DNA from: Microbispora rosea subsp. aerata
GTDB lineage: Bacteria > Actinomycetota > Actinomycetes > Streptosporangiales > Streptosporangiaceae
Assembly: GCF_014647835.1 (NCBI RefSeq)
Contig: NZ_BMPY01000002.1
Location: forward strand, 248,001-312,000
DNA: 64,000 nucleotides
Reading direction: 5' to 3'
Part shown: piece after piece, positions 1-8,282 of the stretch
Layout: each line of letters opens with the position of its first letter
Position numbering within the stretch: position 1 is the stretch's first letter
Program-made: the position numbers and the translations under genes
The notes under the pieces: generated by a model
The model's input: the letters and a program-made list of their open reading frames with translations, nothing else
Database searches by the model: none
What the model was told of the DNA's origin: nothing

Positions 1-250
1 TCCTGCCGGTGTGGTTGCAGGGCTCGAGCGTCACGTAGGCCGTGCCGCCGCGGGCTCGCTCGCCGGCCTCGCGCAGCGCCACGACCTCGGCGTGGGGGCC
101 GCCGGCGTAGGCGTGGAAGCCCTCTCCCGCGACCTCGCCCGACGGGTCGAGGATCACGCAGCCGACGACGGGGTTGGGACTGGTGCCGCCCAGTCCCCGG
201 GCGGCGAGCGCGATCGCGCGCCGCATGTGAAGGATGTCCCCTGAGGTCAC
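1..250 (-). CDS. ribD: RibD, riboflavin deaminase/reductase, 5' part only
   Basis: This is the N-terminal part of the bifunctional diaminohydroxyphosphoribosylaminopyrimidine deaminase / 5-amino-6-uracil reductase, which carries out steps two and three of riboflavin synthesis in the cytosol. The visible 83 codons contain the cytidine-deaminase-type zinc site: HAE within GPHAEVVAL and the PCNHTGR motif at the window edge. The gene runs off the left end, so the reductase domain is not seen. I place the start at GTG (position 250); an internal ATG at 226 is possible but would shorten the first helix. An FMN riboswitch lies directly upstream, which fixes both the identity and the mode of control. 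Confidence 0.9.
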   Translation of the reverse strand, partial: MTSGDILHMRRAIALAARGLGGTSPNPVVGCVILDPSGEVAGEGFHAYAGGPHAEVVALREAGERARGGTAYVTLEPCNHTGR

Positions 251-385
251 CCCGGTCTTCCTCTCGCCGTTGTCTACGGCGGGCCCCGGGGATCTCCGGG
301 ATGCGGCCTCGCATCACCGGCACGGACGGCACCGCTGCCGGGCGGCCACACCGGCCGTCCGGCGGCGCCACGGCCGCCCGTTCGC

Positions 386-545
386 GCGCTTCCTCCCATC
401 CGGACTTTCACCGTCGGTCCTGGAATCTCACCAGGTCCACCGGCCGATGGCTTCGGCCGGGTCGCGGACTGTCACCCCTGGGGGCAGGGGTGTCACCGCC
501 GGTTCGGAATTACACCGACCCCGGAGCACGCTGCTCTGCTACCCG
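386..545 (-). promoter_or_regulatory. FMN riboswitch (RFN element) before ribD
   Basis: Read on the minus strand, the conserved RFN blocks appear in order: GGTGTAATTCCGAACCGGCGGT, then a variable GC hairpin, GACAGTCCGCGAC, GGCCGGTGGACC, and TGGTGAGATTCCAGGACCGACGGTGAAAGTCCGGATGGGAGGA. Only parts are matched here by eye, but the order and spacing are those of the known FMN aptamer. It ends about 136 bases before the ribD start, so FMN binding presumably lowers rib operon expression by termination or by hiding the ribosome site. Confidence 0.95.
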
Positions 546-872
546 CCAGTGTAGCCGTGCCCGGCTCGTTGCCGTAGGGCGGGTTTGCGGTGATGTGCGA
601 CACACGCTTATCAGTTGTTATTAGTTCTCAGCCGTGTGCGGTTTCTGTCACAAATCTGTGACACAAGAACTTTGATGTAATAAGTAGTGTTCCGCAGCGC
701 GTATAACCAGGTCAATGAGGCCGCAGGACACAAGCTGATTTACTTTGCACAACGAAGTAAGAACGTGGCGGAAAGCTCGTCTCAAGCGATTGACCGCCGC
801 GAAATCAGTTGCCAGGGTTCCCTATAGTCGGATCTCTCCGATCGTTAATGGTCCATCCGGGAGCACCGCACC
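546..872. other. Intergenic region between divergent ribD and ABC operon
   Basis: No coding capacity that I can support. The stretch from about 595 to 840 is clearly more AT-rich than its surroundings and must hold the promoters of both the leftward riboflavin leader and the rightward transporter operon. TATAGT at 823-828 could serve as a -10 box for the transporter, but no well-spaced -35 box is evident. Confidence 0.5.
646..663. promoter_or_regulatory. Perfect 7-bp inverted repeat, operator candidate
   Basis: TGTCACA-aatc-TGTGACA is a perfect 18-base palindrome in the AT-rich region between ribD and the transporter operon, about 210 bases before the first transporter gene. The size and symmetry suit a dimeric repressor or activator. 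No regulator gene lies beside it, so the binding protein is unknown. Confidence 0.4.
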
Positions 873-1895
873 ATGACGTTCCCCTCCTCGACCGCGACCG
901 ACGCCGCCGCGGAGTCCGCGGACACCGCCGGCTCGGCCGGGTCCGGCACCGCCGCCGTCGTCGGCCGCTCGCCCGGCCAGCTCATGTGGCGCCGGTTCCG
1001 GCGCGACAAGACGGGCGTGATCTCGGCGATCATCGTGCTCGCGTTCTTCGCGATCGCGCTGCTGGCTCCCGTGATCTCCGCGCTGTACGGCAAGGACCCG
1101 TACACGACGTACGGGCAGAACCAGCCCGGCCTGCTCAACGAGTACGGCTATCCGATCGCGCCCAACGGCGGCATCAGCGGCGAGTTCTGGTTCGGCCTGG
1201 AGCCGGGCCTGGGCCGCGACGTGTTCATGCAGCTCGTGTACGGCATCCGCACGTCGCTGAGCATCGCGGTGATCGTCACCGTGATCACCACCGTCATCGG
1301 CGTCGTCATGGGCCTCACCTCGGGCTATCTGGGCGGCAAGACCGACTACGTGATCGGGCGGATCATCGACACGCTGCTCGCGTTCCCCTCGCAGCTCTTC
1401 CTGATCGTCTTCCTGCCGGTCGTCGAGGCCGCGATCGTGCTGCCCGAGGAGGAGACGCCCGTCTGGCTCCGCTACGTGTCGATCTGCGTCGTGCTCACCG
1501 TCCTCGGCTGGGCCACGATCGCCCGCCTGCTGCGCTCGCAGGTGCTGTCGCTGCGGACGCGCGAGTTCGTGGAGGCCGCCCGCGTCACCGGCGCGTCGCC
1601 CGCCAGGATCATCTTCAAGGAGCTGCTGCCGAACCTCTGGACTCCGATCATCATCCAGTCCACGCTCGCGCTGCCGCTGTACGTGGGCTCGGAGGCCGGT
1701 CTCGGCTTCCTCGGCGTCGGCATGACCGAGCCCACCCCCGACTGGGGCCGGATGTTCCAGGTGGGCGTGAACGTCTACCACTCCGACGTGACCTACCTGC
1801 TGTTCCCCGGCGTGTCGATGCTGATCTTCGTCGTCGCGTTCAACCTGCTCGGGGACTCCATCCGCGACGCCTTCGACCCCAAGACAAAGCGCTGA
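873..1895 (+). CDS. ABC peptide-type importer, DppC/OppC-like permease
   Basis: A 340-residue inner-membrane permease of the binding-protein-dependent dipeptide/oligopeptide importer family. After a disordered Ala/Ser-rich N-terminus it has the family's first membrane segment (about residues 49-72), a periplasmic loop and a cluster of further segments from about residue 125 on. The EAA-type cytoplasmic loop, where the ATPase docks, is visible as EFVEAARVTGASPARIIFKELLPN near residue 230. It is first in a five-gene plus-strand operon. Permease-C first, followed by the binding protein, is an unusual order for this family. Substrate cannot be read from sequence: peptides are the default, but nickel or sugar uptake is possible. 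Confidence 0.88.
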   Translation: MTFPSSTATDAAAESADTAGSAGSGTAAVVGRSPGQLMWRRFRRDKTGVISAIIVLAFFAIALLAPVISALYGKDPYTTYGQNQPGLLNEYGYPIAPNGGISGEFWFGLEPGLGRDVFMQLVYGIRTSLSIAVIVTVITTVIGVVMGLTSGYLGGKTDYVIGRIIDTLLAFPSQLFLIVFLPVVEAAIVLPEEETPVWLRYVSICVVLTVLGWATIARLLRSQVLSLRTREFVEAARVTGASPARIIFKELLPNLWTPIIIQSTLALPLYVGSEAGLGFLGVGMTEPTPDWGRMFQVGVNVYHSDVTYLLFPGVSMLIFVVAFNLLGDSIRDAFDPKTKR

Positions 1896-1927
1896 CCTCA
1901 CGCGCTGTCCCCCATAGGAAGGACCAC

Positions 1928-3724
1928 ATGAGATCGCATAGCAGGCGTATCGCCTCGATCACGGCCGTGCTCGCGGCCGGCGCGCTCGCGCTCGCCGGGT
2001 GCGCCAAGGGCGGAGGCGGCGGGGCGCCCCAGGGCGCGGCGGGGACCACGCAGACGCCGCTGGAGAACAAGGCCGTCAGCGCCATCTCCGTCGGCACCGC
2101 CGCCGACTCCGCCGGCCCCGCCCCCGAGGTGCCGGGCGCGAAGCCGGGCGGCACGGTCTACATGATCGACCGTGACGACTTCAGCCACCTGGACCCGGGC
2201 CGCATCTACCTCAACTACAACTCCTCGGTGTCCAAGCTGTTCACCCGGACGCTGACGGCGTACAAGCACGAGCCCTCGGGCGACATCAAGCTGGTCGGCG
2301 ACCTCGCCACCGACGCCGGCACCACCGAGGACGGCGGCAAGACGTGGAAGTTCACGCTCAAGGACGGCCTGAAGTGGCAGGACGGCTCGCCGATCACCTC
2401 CGCTGACATCAAGTACAGCTTCGAGCGCCTGTTCGCCGACTTCATCACCGAGGGCCCGGACTACGCCGAGACCTGGCTGGTCCCCGACCCGAACAAGCCG
2501 TTCCGCGACCAGTACAAGGGTCCGTACGACGGCAAGGAGCTCGACACGATCGAGACGCCGGACGACAAGACGATCATCTTCCACCTCAACGGCGAGCACC
2601 CCGACTTCAACTTCACCGTGGCCATGACCGGCTACGGCGCCGTGCCCAAGGCGCACGACACCAAGCAGAAGTACGACAAGCAGCCGTTCTCGTCCGGTCC
2701 TTACAAGATCGTGAGCCACATCACGGACAAGTCGATGGACCTGGAGCGCAACGAGCACTGGGACCCGAAGACCGACCCGATCCGGCACGCCTACCCGGAC
2801 AAGTTCCACATGGAGTTCGGGGTCCAGGCCCAGCAGTCCACCGAGCGCTTCATGGCCGACACCGGCAACGACAAGTACGCGTTCACCTTCCACAACGCGG
2901 TCGCGGCCGAGCGGGTGCAGGAGGTGCTCGGCAACCCCGAGCTGATGAAGCGGTCGGTGCAGGGCCTGACGCCGTTCACCACCTTCTACAACATCAACAC
3001 CAAGCGGATCACCGACATCAACGTCCGCAAGGCGATCATCGCGGCCTGGCCGTCCAAGCAGATCCAGCAGATCTCGGGCGGCGAGATCAACACCGGTAAG
3101 ATCGCCACGACCGTGCTGAGCCCGACCGTGCTCGGCTACGAGGCCTTCGACCTGTACGGCAAGCTGGCCAAGCCGGAGGGCGACCCCGAGGAGGCCAAGA
3201 GGCTGCTGGCCCAGTCGGGCAACCCGAACCCGACCGTCGTCTACGCCTACAACCAGACGCCGACCCAGGAGAAGATCACCGTCGCCATCAAGGAGGCGCT
3301 GACCAAGGCCGGCTTCAAGGTGGTGGCCAAGCCGCTCAACCCGACGACGTACTACGACGCCATCGGCGTGGTGGACAACAAGTACGACATCTACTGGGGC
3401 GGCTGGGCGGCCGACTGGCCGACCGGCTCCACCGCGATCCAGCCGCTGTTCGACGGCCGCCTGATCGCGGACAACGCCTCGAACTACAGCCACCTCAACG
3501 TGCCGGAGATCAACGAGGCCATCGACAAGGCCAACGAGATCACCGACGCCGCCGAGGCGGGCAAGGCCTGGGCCGCGATCGACAGGATGATCATGGAGCA
3601 GGCCGCGATCGTCCCCGAGTACTACCAGACCTACTTCGGCCTGTACGGCTCGGGCCTCGGCGGGGTGAAGTTCGACCCGATCGAGGGCGAGCAGTCGGCG
3701 CTCGACATCTACGTCAAGCAGTAG
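1928..3724 (+). CDS. Extracellular solute-binding lipoprotein, family 5
   Basis: A 598-residue lipoprotein that captures substrate outside the membrane and delivers it to the adjacent permeases. The ATG at 1928 has a strong ribosome site (AGGAAGG). The signal peptide is basic at the start, hydrophobic in the middle and ends in the lipobox ALAGC with the lipidated cysteine at residue 25, followed by a Gly-rich linker. The body shows family-5 traits such as KTWKFTLKDGLKWQDGSPIT and the following SADIKYSFERL segment. It is slightly longer than typical DppA proteins. An earlier in-frame start would fuse it to upstream sequence and is rejected. Confidence 0.92.
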   Translation: MRSHSRRIASITAVLAAGALALAGCAKGGGGGAPQGAAGTTQTPLENKAVSAISVGTAADSAGPAPEVPGAKPGGTVYMIDRDDFSHLDPGRIYLNYNSSVSKLFTRTLTAYKHEPSGDIKLVGDLATDAGTTEDGGKTWKFTLKDGLKWQDGSPITSADIKYSFERLFADFITEGPDYAETWLVPDPNKPFRDQYKGPYDGKELDTIETPDDKTIIFHLNGEHPDFNFTVAMTGYGAVPKAHDTKQKYDKQPFSSGPYKIVSHITDKSMDLERNEHWDPKTDPIRHAYPDKFHMEFGVQAQQSTERFMADTGNDKYAFTFHNAVAAERVQEVLGNPELMKRSVQGLTPFTTFYNINTKRITDINVRKAIIAAWPSKQIQQISGGEINTGKIATTVLSPTVLGYEAFDLYGKLAKPEGDPEEAKRLLAQSGNPNPTVVYAYNQTPTQEKITVAIKEALTKAGFKVVAKPLNPTTYYDAIGVVDNKYDIYWGGWAADWPTGSTAIQPLFDGRLIADNASNYSHLNVPEINEAIDKANEITDAAEAGKAWAAIDRMIMEQAAIVPEYYQTYFGLYGSGLGGVKFDPIEGEQSALDIYVKQ

Positions 3725-3731
3725 CGGCACC

Positions 3732-3771
3732 GGGTCCGCCGTCCGCCTCCTCCGGGGCGGGCGGCGGACCC
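3732..3771 (+). terminator. Stem-loop behind the binding-protein gene
   Basis: GGGTCCGCCGTCC pairs with GGGCGGCGGACCC (12 of 13 pairs) across a 14-base loop, seven bases after the binding-protein stop codon and without a T-run. In transporter operons such hairpins stabilise the upstream message or cause partial termination, which would give more binding protein than permease. Confidence 0.6.
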
Positions 3772-3805
3772 CCACCGTCCCGCCTGTAGGAGCAAGTGCG
3801 CAACC

Positions 3806-4786
3806 ATGACCGGTTTTCTGGTACGCCGCGTCGCCGGCGCCCTCGTGATCCTGCTGATCATCAGCGCGGTCACGTTCTATCTCTTCTACGCGATCCCGCG
3901 TGACCCCGCCCGGGCGTTCTGCGGCAAGATCTGCCAGCCGGAGACGCTGGCGCTCATCCGGCACAACCTGGGCATGGACGAGCCGCTGTTCGTGCAGTAC
4001 TGGCACTGGCTGACCGGCATCGTCGCGGGGCGCGACTTCGTCCAGTTCGGCGAGTGTCCCGCGCCGTGCCTCGGCTACTCCTTCGCCACCCAGGAGCCCG
4101 TGTTCGGCGCCATCGTCGACCGCTTCCCCGTGACGCTGTCGCTCACCGTCGGCGCGTCGGTGGTCATCTTGGCGTTCGGCATCGTCACCGGCATGATCGC
4201 GGCCTGGAAGGTCGGGCAGCCGCTCGACAAGATCGCGAGCGCGTCGTCGGTCATCGGGGCCTCGCTCCAGATCTACTTCGTCGGACCGCTGCTGGCGTTC
4301 TACCTCGTGGACACCCTGCAGCTCATCCCGCGGCCGTCCTACGTGCCGATCACCGAGAGCCCGGTGGAGTGGTTCACCCACCTGATGCTGCCGTGGGTGG
4401 TGCTGTCGATCATCTTCACCGCCAACTACACCCGCATGACCCGCTCCCAGATGGTCGAGCAGCTCGCCGAGGACTACGTCCGCACGGCGCGCGCCAAGGG
4501 CATGTCGAACCGGACGGTGTTCTTCCGCTTCGCCTGGCGCGGCGCGATGATCCCCATCGTCACGATCTTCGGTGTCGACCTCGCGGTGCTCCTGGGCGGA
4601 GCGATCATCACCGAGCAGACGTTCAGCCTGCACGGCATCGGCGAGCTGGCCGTACGCGCCGTGCAGAACACCGACCTGCCGATGCTGCTCGGCGTGACCA
4701 TCGTGGGCGCGACGGCGATCGTCGTGCTGAACATCGTCGTGGACGTGCTGTACGCGTTCATCGACCCGCGGGTCCGCCTGAGCTGA
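3806..4786 (+). CDS. ABC peptide-type importer, DppB/OppB-like permease
   Basis: A 326-residue permease partnering the upstream DppC-like protein. The N-terminus has the family pattern: a short RRV-containing start, a membrane segment (about residues 9-30) and the IPRDPA motif. A second group of membrane segments follows from about residue 105. The EAA-type loop reads AEDYVRTARAKGMSNRTVFFRFAWRGA near residue 225. A small insertion with cysteines (CGKICQ and CPAPC) sits in the external region around residues 39-95, which is a little unusual. The ATG at 3806 is 13 bases after AGGAG; a nearer GTG is out of frame. Confidence 0.88.
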   Translation: MTGFLVRRVAGALVILLIISAVTFYLFYAIPRDPARAFCGKICQPETLALIRHNLGMDEPLFVQYWHWLTGIVAGRDFVQFGECPAPCLGYSFATQEPVFGAIVDRFPVTLSLTVGASVVILAFGIVTGMIAAWKVGQPLDKIASASSVIGASLQIYFVGPLLAFYLVDTLQLIPRPSYVPITESPVEWFTHLMLPWVVLSIIFTANYTRMTRSQMVEQLAEDYVRTARAKGMSNRTVFFRFAWRGAMIPIVTIFGVDLAVLLGGAIITEQTFSLHGIGELAVRAVQNTDLPMLLGVTIVGATAIVVLNIVVDVLYAFIDPRVRLS

Positions 4787-4838
4787 GCCCCGCCCCTACC
4801 AACGCCTAGCAAGTCCGAACCGGGAACTGGAGCAGCAA

Positions 4839-5903
4839 GTGACCACCGTGTCGTGGAGCGGCGAGCCGGGGACCTCGCGCGGCCCCGGGCCGTTCCTGTC
4901 CGTCCGCGACCTGAGTGTCGAGTTCAGCACCGAGGACGGCATCGTGCACGCCGTCGACGGCCTGTCCTTCGATCTGGAGAAGGGCACCACGCTCGGCATC
5001 GTCGGCGAGTCCGGGTCGGGCAAGTCGGTGACCAACCTCGCCATCCTCGGCCTGCACGACCCCGCCCACACGAAGATCAGCGGGGAGATCTGGCTGGAGG
5101 ACCAGGAGCTGATCTCGGCCGGCAGCGGCACGATGGAGAAGCTCCGCGGCAACCGCATCGCGATGATCTTCCAGGACCCGCTGACCGCGCTGTCGCCGTT
5201 CCACACGATCGGCCGGCAGATCGGCGAGGTGTACCGCAAGCACAAGGGCGCGAGCAAGAAGGAGGCCCGCGAGCGGGCGATCGAGATGCTCCGCCGCGTC
5301 GGCATCCCCCAGCCGGAGACGCGGGTGGACCACTACCCGCACGAGTTCTCCGGCGGCATGCGCCAGCGCGCGATGATCGCGATGGCGCTGGTGTGCGACC
5401 CCGACCTGCTCATCGCCGACGAGCCGACGACCGCGCTCGACGTGACCGTGCAGGCGCAGATCCTCGACCTGCTCAAGGAGCTCCAGCAGCAGTTCGGCAC
5501 CGCGATCATCCTGATCACCCATGACCTCGGCGTCGTGGCCGGCACCGCCGACAACGTCCTGGTCATGTACGCGGGCCGGGCGGCCGAGCGGGGCACCGTA
5601 CGCGAGGTGCTGCGCGAGCCGCGCCACCCCTACACCTGGGGCCTGCTGTCGTCGATGCCGCGGCTGAACTCGCCCGTGGACGTCCCGCTGAAGCCGGTGC
5701 GGGGCACTCCCCCGAGCCTGCTCAACCCGCCGCCCGGCTGCCCGTTCCACCCCCGCTGCGACTACGCCGAGCTCGCCGGGCCGGAGCTGTGCTTCACCCA
5801 GCGGCCGTCGATCTCCCCGGAGACCGGGCACGGCGACGCCTGCTACCTCACCCTGGAACAGAAGAGGGACCTTCGCACCGCGACGACCGAGGACCGCGCA
5901 TGA
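4839..5903 (+). CDS. ABC importer ATPase, DppD/OppD-like
   Basis: A 354-residue nucleotide-binding subunit that powers import. It has the Walker A motif GESGSGKS near residue 60, the Q-loop FQDPLTAL, the signature [11 protein letters not shown], Walker [13 protein letters not shown] and the H-loop THDLG. The C-terminal oligopeptide-transporter extension carries the cysteines CPFHPRCDY and a further cysteine downstream, as is usual in DppD/OppD. The GTG at 4839 follows GGAGCAG at good distance. Its TGA overlaps the next gene's ATG by four bases, so the two ATPases are translationally coupled. Confidence 0.92.
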   Translation: MTTVSWSGEPGTSRGPGPFLSVRDLSVEFSTEDGIVHAVDGLSFDLEKGTTLGIVGESGSGKSVTNLAILGLHDPAHTKISGEIWLEDQELISAGSGTMEKLRGNRIAMIFQDPLTALSPFHTIGRQIGEVYRKHKGASKKEARERAIEMLRRVGIPQPETRVDHYPHEFSGGMRQRAMIAMALVCDPDLLIADEPTTALDVTVQAQILDLLKELQQQFGTAIILITHDLGVVAGTADNVLVMYAGRAAERGTVREVLREPRHPYTWGLLSSMPRLNSPVDVPLKPVRGTPPSLLNPPPGCPFHPRCDYAELAGPELCFTQRPSISPETGHGDACYLTLEQKRDLRTATTEDRA

Positions 5904-6931
5904 ACGAGACGCTGCTGGAGCTCAAGGGCCTGACCAAGCACTTCCCCGTACGCGGCGGCACGCTGATCAAGCGTCAGGTCGGCGCCGTGCACGCCGTCGA
6001 CGGCATCGACCTCACGGTGAGCGCGGGCGAGACCGTCGGCCTGGTGGGCGAGTCGGGCTGCGGCAAGTCCACCACCGGCCGCCTGGCGGCCCGGCTGCTC
6101 GAACCCACCTCGGGCCAGATCCTCTACCGGGGGCAGGACATCAGCCACAGCTCGCGCAAGCAGCTCAAGCCGATCCGGCCCGAGATCCAGATGATCTTCC
6201 AGGACCCCTACAGCTCGCTCAACCCCCGCCACACGGTGGGGACGATCATCAGCGGGCCGATGGAGATCAACGACATCAACCCGCCGGGCGGCCGCCAGAA
6301 GCGGGTCCAGGAGCTGCTGGAGATCGTCGGCCTCAACCCCGAGCACTACAACCGCTTCCCGCACGAGTTCTCCGGCGGCCAGCGGCAGCGCATCGGGATC
6401 GCCCGGGCCCTGGCGCTCAACCCCAAGCTGATCATCGCCGACGAGCCGGTGTCGGCGCTGGACGTCTCCATCCAGGCGCAGGTGGTAAACCTGCTGCAGG
6501 AGCTGCAGCGCGACCTCGGCATCGCGTTCCTGTTCATCGCGCACGACCTCGCCGTCGTACGGCACTTCTCCCAGCGCGTCGCGGTCATGTACCTCGGCAA
6601 GATAGTCGAGATCGGCGACCGGGAGTCGATCTACGAGCGGCCCCGGCATCCGTACACGCACGCCCTGCTGTCGGCCGTACCCGAGCCGGACGTGTCGAGC
6701 GAGCCACGCGAGCGCATCCGCCTGGCGGGCGACGTGCCCTCCCCGATCAATCCGCCGTCCGGCTGCAGGTTCCGCACGCGCTGCTGGAAGGCGCAGGACA
6801 AGTGCGCCACGGAGGTGCCGCCCCTGGTCCGCCTCAGCGGCAACCGCGAGGGCCATCTGACCGCCTGCCACTTCCCCGAGGCGCCCACCACGCAAGGCGA
6901 GGACGTCGTCCTCGACCCCGCCCTGGCCTGA
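5900..6931 (+). CDS. ABC importer ATPase, DppF/OppF-like
   Basis: A 343-residue second ATPase completing the importer. It shows Walker [11 protein letters not shown]-loop [10 protein letters not shown], signature SGGQRQRIG, Walker [12 protein letters not shown] and H-loop AHDLAVV. The C-terminal region has the DppF-type cysteine pattern [14 protein letters not shown]. It starts at the ATG that overlaps the stop of the previous gene (ATGA) and ends the operon. The five genes together form a full importer, so the operon looks functional. Confidence 0.92.
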   Translation: MNETLLELKGLTKHFPVRGGTLIKRQVGAVHAVDGIDLTVSAGETVGLVGESGCGKSTTGRLAARLLEPTSGQILYRGQDISHSSRKQLKPIRPEIQMIFQDPYSSLNPRHTVGTIISGPMEINDINPPGGRQKRVQELLEIVGLNPEHYNRFPHEFSGGQRQRIGIARALALNPKLIIADEPVSALDVSIQAQVVNLLQELQRDLGIAFLFIAHDLAVVRHFSQRVAVMYLGKIVEIGDRESIYERPRHPYTHALLSAVPEPDVSSEPRERIRLAGDVPSPINPPSGCRFRTRCWKAQDKCATEVPPLVRLSGNREGHLTACHFPEAPTTQGEDVVLDPALA

Positions 6932-6954
6932 CCCGCTCGGGCGGTCGCCGTACG

Positions 6955-7270
6955 CGCGCCCTCCCGAGCCGCGGCCAGTCTTTCCCGCGCGGCGCGTGGG
7001 AGCGTTCCGACGATCGGCGTTGCGGGAGCACGCGCCCGGTGCTTCCCACACGCCGCGCTTACGGGTACGCGCGCCCGCCCGAGCCGAGCAGCTTTACGCA
7101 GCGGCTGGCCCTTCCCTCGCGGCACGTACGAGCATCCACCCGATCGGCGTTGCGGGAACGCGCGCCCGGTGCTTCCCACGCGCCGCGTTCGCGGGGTGCG
7201 CATGTTCGATGCCGATCGGTTCTGCGCCGCGCGGGGCCGGTCAGTGGTTCCCGCGCGGCGTTTTCACGGC
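6955..7270. repeat. Degenerate tandem repeat, about 130-bp spacing
   Basis: Between the convergent transporter operon and rpe there is no supportable gene. Instead, a block starting GATCGGCGTTGCGGGA and continuing through CGCGCCCGGTGCTTCCCA occurs at about 7012-7075 and again at about 7142-7205, 130 bases apart, with few differences. A third, more diverged copy begins GATCGGTTCTGCG near 7216 and contains GGTTCCCGCGCGGCG. The copies hold inverted CGCGC-rich pieces and may fold as RNA. Confidence 0.7.
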
Positions 7271-7290
7271 ATCACCGAGGGCGGCGGCGG

Positions 7291-7962
7291 TCAGGCGGGC
7301 GGGTTGACCCGCTCGGCGAGGGCGCGAAGCTCCGCGACGGCCCGCGCGGGATCGTCGGCGCCGTAGACGGCGTTGCCGGCCACGAAGACGTCGGCCCCGG
7401 CCTCGGCGCAGCGCTCGATCGTCTCCACCGAGACGCCGCCGTCCACCTGGAGCCACACCTCTCCGCCGTGCTTGTCGATCAGTGCTCTCGCCCGTGACAC
7501 CTTCGGCAGCACGATGTCGAGGAAGCGCTGCCCGCCGAAGCCCGGCTCGACCGTCATGACGAGCAGCATGTCGATCTCGGGCAGCAGGTCCTCGTACCCC
7601 TCGACGGCGGTCGCCGGGTTCAGCGCCAGGCCCGCCCTCGCCCCGGCCGCGCGGATCGCCCGCAGCGTGCGCACGACCGCCTTGGCCGCCTCGGCGTGGA
7701 TGGTGACGCTGCCCGCCCCGGCCTCCGCGTAGTCGGGAGCCCACCGGTCCGGGTCCTGAATCATGAGGTGGCAGTCGAGAGGTGTCGAGGTCGCCTTCAG
7801 CAGCGACTCGACGACCGGCAGGCCGAGCGTGAGGTTGGGCACGAACTGGTAGTCCATCACGTCGACGTGGAGCCAGTCGGCGACGTTCTCGACCCGCGCG
7901 GCCTCCTCGGCGAGGCGCGCGAAGTCGGCGGACAGGATGCTGGGCGAGATCTGAACGGCCAT
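7291..7962 (-). CDS. rpe: Ribulose-phosphate 3-epimerase
   Basis: A 223-residue TIM-barrel enzyme that interconverts ribulose-5-phosphate and xylulose-5-phosphate in the pentose phosphate pathway. The N-terminal [10 protein letters not shown], the metal-binding HVDVMD and CHLMI segments, the loop [10 protein letters not shown] and the phosphate-binding DGGV and GNAVYG motifs are all present. The usual VMDG(x)FVPN motif reads VMDYQFVPN here. TAGACT lies nine bases before the ATG and no good ribosome site is visible, so the transcript probably has almost no leader. Confidence 0.95.
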   Translation of the reverse strand: MAVQISPSILSADFARLAEEAARVENVADWLHVDVMDYQFVPNLTLGLPVVESLLKATSTPLDCHLMIQDPDRWAPDYAEAGAGSVTIHAEAAKAVVRTLRAIRAAGARAGLALNPATAVEGYEDLLPEIDMLLVMTVEPGFGGQRFLDIVLPKVSRARALIDKHGGEVWLQVDGGVSVETIERCAEAGADVFVAGNAVYGADDPARAVAELRALAERVNPPA

Positions 7963-8282
7963 AGTTCCAGCAGTCTATTTCGCCCGGCCGTCCATCCCGC
8001 CCCTCCCCCGGCCGCCTTCCGCGACGAGTGAGACCTGGTGGGGGCGACCGTGGCGGGGGGTGACATCGCCCGCTCGGAGACCGTCATGCTCCGCGTGACG
8101 CCCCGCGGGAGGCGCGCGAGCGGCATGGCCGCTCCCCCTCCCCGGGTACGCGCCCGGCCCTCGACGCCGTGAGCGAACGTTTCCCCTGCCCGCTTTCGGA
8201 GGGCCCTGCCGCCGAGGGAACGGGCAGCCTCGCGGCCCGTTCTCCCGCGCCGCCGACCGGCGAGAGGACTCCGGGCGGGAGG
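7963..8282. other. Noncoding gap between rsmB and rpe
   Basis: About 320 bases of GC-rich sequence. Apart from a plausible -10 box for rpe (TAGACT, 7972-7977, minus strand) I see no gene, terminator or convincing repeat. Confidence 0.5.

Noticed and set aside
1898-4633. Long minus-strand frame opposite the transporter genes
   Set aside because: It is a compositional shadow of the binding-protein and permease genes, without a recognisable domain or ribosome site.
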